NCBI GenBank assembly: GCA_964387285.1
Contig: CAYLWO010000010.1
Coordinates: 48,087 to 112,086, forward strand
From: Anaerohabitans sp964387285
GTDB taxonomy: Bacteria > Zhuqueibacterota > Zhuqueibacteria > Residuimicrobiales > Residuimicrobiaceae
Length of the DNA: 64,000 nt
Direction: 5' to 3'
In this document: positions 61,891 through 64,000 of the stretch, in pieces
Position numbering within the stretch: the first letter of the stretch is position 1
How the letters are laid out: every line of letters begins with the position of its first letter
The notes under the pieces: generated by a model
The model's database searches: none
Told to the model about the DNA's origin: nothing
What the model saw: only the letters and a program-made list of their open reading frames with translations
Program-made: the position numbers and the translations under genes

Positions 61891-63846
61891 ATGAAAAAAC
61901 TTTTGTTATCGCTGTGGGGGATGCTATTATTCATGCAAACCGGTTCCTACGCCATCGGTTCGTTGTTTTCGCGGCCGTTGAACAGCACCGTAACCTATAA
62001 CAAGGTCTGGATCAAATCGGTCGATGCGACAGTGCAGATCACCGGTCAGGTGGCCAGCACCCATGTCGATCAGATCTTTTACAACGAGATGACCGCCACC
62101 ATCGAGGCGGTGTGGATTTTTCCTTTGCCCGAAGGCGCTGTGGTCACCGAATTGTACTACTGGTTCAACGGTCAGCGTTATAAAGGTTCGGTGCGGGAAG
62201 CACAAAAAGCGCGCAATGATTATAACAATCGCATTCGTCAACAGCTGGATCCGGCTTTGCTGGAATACCTCGGCAACAATCTCTTCCGGCTGAGTATCGC
62301 GCCCATCAACGGTCTATCCGACGTGCGCACGGAAATCACTTATGTGCAGTTGTTGCCCTATGAATTCGGCAACGTCGATTATTCCTTTTTACTCAACGCC
62401 ACCGGCCTGTCGCCCAAGCCGTTAAATCGCATCAGCGTGAGCGGCCAGATCGAGTCTCCGACCGCATTCAAGTACATGCGCTGTCCCACTTATGGCAGCA
62501 GCACGGCTTTCCAGCTCACACAGGTGACGGATAAAAAGTATTCGTTCATATTCGGCGATGAAAATTATCTGCCGGATCGCGATCTGACGCTGGAATATGA
62601 AACCGTTCGCGATCAGATTCAGGTCAATATGTTGCGTTATACGCCGACATCGCAAGATTCCATCGGTACGGACTCTTTTTACGCGTTGTGGATCACGCCG
62701 CCGGACAGTCTCACGGCCGAGGAACAGATACCCAAAAAGATNNNNNNNNNNNNNNNNNNNNNNNNNNNNNNNNNNNNNNNNNNNNNNNNNNNNNNNNNNN
62801 NNNNNNNNNNNNNNNNNNNNNNNNNNNNNNNNNNNNNNNNNGCGTTGTCGGTGTCCTTGCAGCAATCCTTCAGCGACGAGACCGTTAATTCCATTGTTTT
62901 TCTCACCGACGGTTATCCCACCTGGGGTGAGACCTCGGCGCCGAAAATTTTAAGCAATGTACAGACACGCAATGTCAAGAAGGTCAAAATTTTTCCCTTT
63001 GGCGTGGGCGACGACGTCAGCAAGTCGTTGCTGACGCAACTGGGCAGCGAGAACGGCGGCTATGCCACTTTTATCGCCAATACGACGGACATTGCCGGTA
63101 CCATCAGCAACCATTTCAAACGAATGTCCAAGCCTGTGCTCACCAACCTTGCGCTTGAATTGACCGGATTGACCACATCGGATAAATTTCCGCGTCCCCT
63201 GCCCGATCTGTTTTGGGGCAGCCAGGTTTTACAGCTGGGTCTGTACAGCAATGCCGCCAACGCCCTGGTGACCTTGAAGGCGCAGATGCGCGGCCAACCG
63301 TTGCAGATGCAGGCGGAAATGAATTTTGAAACCACAGCGGGCGGATATTCCTTTGTACCGCGGTTGTGGGCGCAGGCGAAAATTGATTATCTGCTGGAGC
63401 AGATCGGCATCTATGGCGAGGTCGCCGAATTGAAAAATCAAATCATCGAACTGTCGCTGAAATTTCAAATTCTGACGCCCTATACCGCTTTTTATTCCGA
63501 TCCTAATGACCCAGCAAGCGAAGTGGTAGTCAAAGCGGATGAGCAGTTGCCGGTCCGTTTTACTCTGGCGCAGAATTATCCCAACCCCTTTAATCCTACG
63601 ACTGCCATCAGTTACCAGTTGCCGGGCAGCGGTTCGGTTTGCATTAAAATCTACGACCTGCAGGGCCGGTTGGTGAAAACCTTGTTCAGCGGCAGTCAAC
63701 AAGCGGGTTCTTATACCGTGAGCTGGGATGGACGTGACATGCACGGTCGGCCGGTAGCAGCGGGCGTTTATATTTATCAAATAGAATTTGTTGACGCGAG
63801 CGGCAAAAAGACGATTCAGTGCAAAAAGATGAGTCTGGTGAAATAA
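61891..63846 (+). CDS. VIT/vWA-type secreted protein with sorting domain (interrupted by gap)
   Basis: About 650 residues in the reading frame shown, starting at 61891 (MKKLLLSLW) with AAAGGAG upstream; longer reading to 61834 overlaps the previous gene. A VIT domain spans about 30-160 (DQIFYNEMTATIEAVWIFPLPEGA). The 100-N gap then falls exactly where the vWA MIDAS should be. After it come SIVFLTDGYPTWGET and FPFGVGDDVSK, the later vWA part, and finally QNYPNPFNPTTAISYQLP ... AAGVYIYQIEF ... KKMSLVK. Comparison with the preceding paralogue suggests some 75-80 residues are missing, not 34. Confidence 0.85.
   Translation: MKKLLLSLWGMLLFMQTGSYAIGSLFSRPLNSTVTYNKVWIKSVDATVQITGQVASTHVDQIFYNEMTATIEAVWIFPLPEGAVVTELYYWFNGQRYKGSVREAQKARNDYNNRIRQQLDPALLEYLGNNLFRLSIAPINGLSDVRTEITYVQLLPYEFGNVDYSFLLNATGLSPKPLNRISVSGQIESPTAFKYMRCPTYGSSTAFQLTQVTDKKYSFIFGDENYLPDRDLTLEYETVRDQIQVNMLRYTPTSQDSIGTDSFYALWITPPDSLTAEEQIPKKXXXXXXXXXXXXXXXXXXXXXXXXXXXXXXXXXXALSVSLQQSFSDETVNSIVFLTDGYPTWGETSAPKILSNVQTRNVKKVKIFPFGVGDDVSKSLLTQLGSENGGYATFIANTTDIAGTISNHFKRMSKPVLTNLALELTGLTTSDKFPRPLPDLFWGSQVLQLGLYSNAANALVTLKAQMRGQPLQMQAEMNFETTAGGYSFVPRLWAQAKIDYLLEQIGIYGEVAELKNQIIELSLKFQILTPYTAFYSDPNDPASEVVVKADEQLPVRFTLAQNYPNPFNPTTAISYQLPGSGSVCIKIYDLQGRLVKTLFSGSQQAGSYTVSWDGRDMHGRPVAAGVYIYQIEFVDASGKKTIQCKKMSLVK
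62742..62841. other. Scaffold gap (100 N) within a vWA gene
   Basis: Exactly 100 N. It lies inside the vWA domain of the third surface protein. The paralogue upstream has about 80 residues between the matching flanks, so about 230-240 bases are probably missing rather than 100. Confidence 0.95.
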
Positions 63847-63852
63847 AAAACA

Positions 63853-63929
63853 CAGGACACGGATAAAACGAAGGGCGACGGATTACCGGCATCCGTTTAT
63901 TCCTCCCATCCTTTCGTATCCGTGTCCTG
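63853..63929. repeat. Long imperfect inverted repeat with terminator-like end
   Basis: CAGGACACGGAT (63853-63864) and ATCCGTGTCCTG (63918-63929) are perfect 12-bp arms, extended by imperfect pairing (AAAACGAAGG with CCTTTCGT). A T-rich stretch follows, so it may end transcription of the vWA operon. I recall 'ACACGGAT' hairpins as dispersed repeats in other environmental genomes. Confidence 0.6.
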
Positions 63930-64000
63930 GTTATTCTTTTAGTATAGAGAATTTGATTTTTGTATAAATTGGTCAAAAAATGTTGCAACTTTTAATTGTC

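Noticed and set aside
1..64000. CRISPR arrays, tRNA or rRNA genes, insertion sequences
   Set aside because: I looked for regularly spaced repeats, cloverleaf-type sequences and transposase motifs and found none that I can support.

Overview
The window looks like a scaffold from a Gram-negative bacterium of the FCB superphylum, most likely a Calditrichota/KSB1-type lineage. The reasons are five secreted proteins ending in a type IX-style C-terminal sorting domain (YPNPFNP near its start, a GVYF-type core and a final basic strand), two TonB-dependent receptors with carboxypeptidase-like N-terminal domains, an LptD-type outer-membrane protein and an RND/TolC efflux system. GC is moderate. Two runs of exactly 100 N (25810-25909 and 62742-62841) are scaffold gaps of unknown true length; each interrupts a gene. 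I saw no tRNA, rRNA or CRISPR array.

Region 1 (1-16945) is a polysaccharide island rich in sulfotransferases. Six sulfotransferase-like genes (one cut by the window edge) are mixed with two GT2 and one GT4 glycosyltransferase, two tandem paralogous genes of unknown function, an SGNH hydrolase, a radical SAM protein, a Wzm/Wzt ABC exporter and a UDP-galactopyranose-mutase-like flavoprotein. The genes from 15184 down to 3289 run on the minus strand with very short gaps or overlaps and probably form one operon. They suggest a sulfated surface polysaccharide exported by the ABC-dependent route.

Region 2 (17213-31570) is mixed: a secreted rhodanese with a sorting domain; a tetR-tolC-adaptor-RND efflux operon with a candidate TetR operator; rarA and lptD, both broken by the gap; an AT-rich BglII/BstYI-type restriction-modification pair that looks acquired; and a coupled ogt-Nudix-ssb operon. 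Region 3 (31696-48780) has two TonB-dependent receptors, a type IX-secreted partner protein, decayed remnants of a PAP2 - GT4 - flippase-like locus, an M28 peptidase, an orphan PstS-like lipoprotein, an ICMT-like membrane methyltransferase, hrpB and a glycosidase-like protein.

Region 4 (49955-57147) is a complete phosphate uptake and signalling locus: pstS-pstC-pstA-pstB-pstB on the minus strand, divergent from phoU-phoB-phoR. Between them lies a striking array of 11-bp-spaced TTAACA-like repeats that is probably a Pho box. The two PstB proteins carry complementary defects: the first-encoded lacks the Q-loop glutamine and the switch histidine, the second lacks the LSGGQ signature. This predicts an asymmetric heterodimer with one canonical and one dead ATP site, the most interesting signal in the window.

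Region 5 (57348-63846) holds three secreted von Willebrand factor A proteins with sorting domains; two also carry a VIT domain, and one of these has lost the metal-binding MIDAS aspartate.
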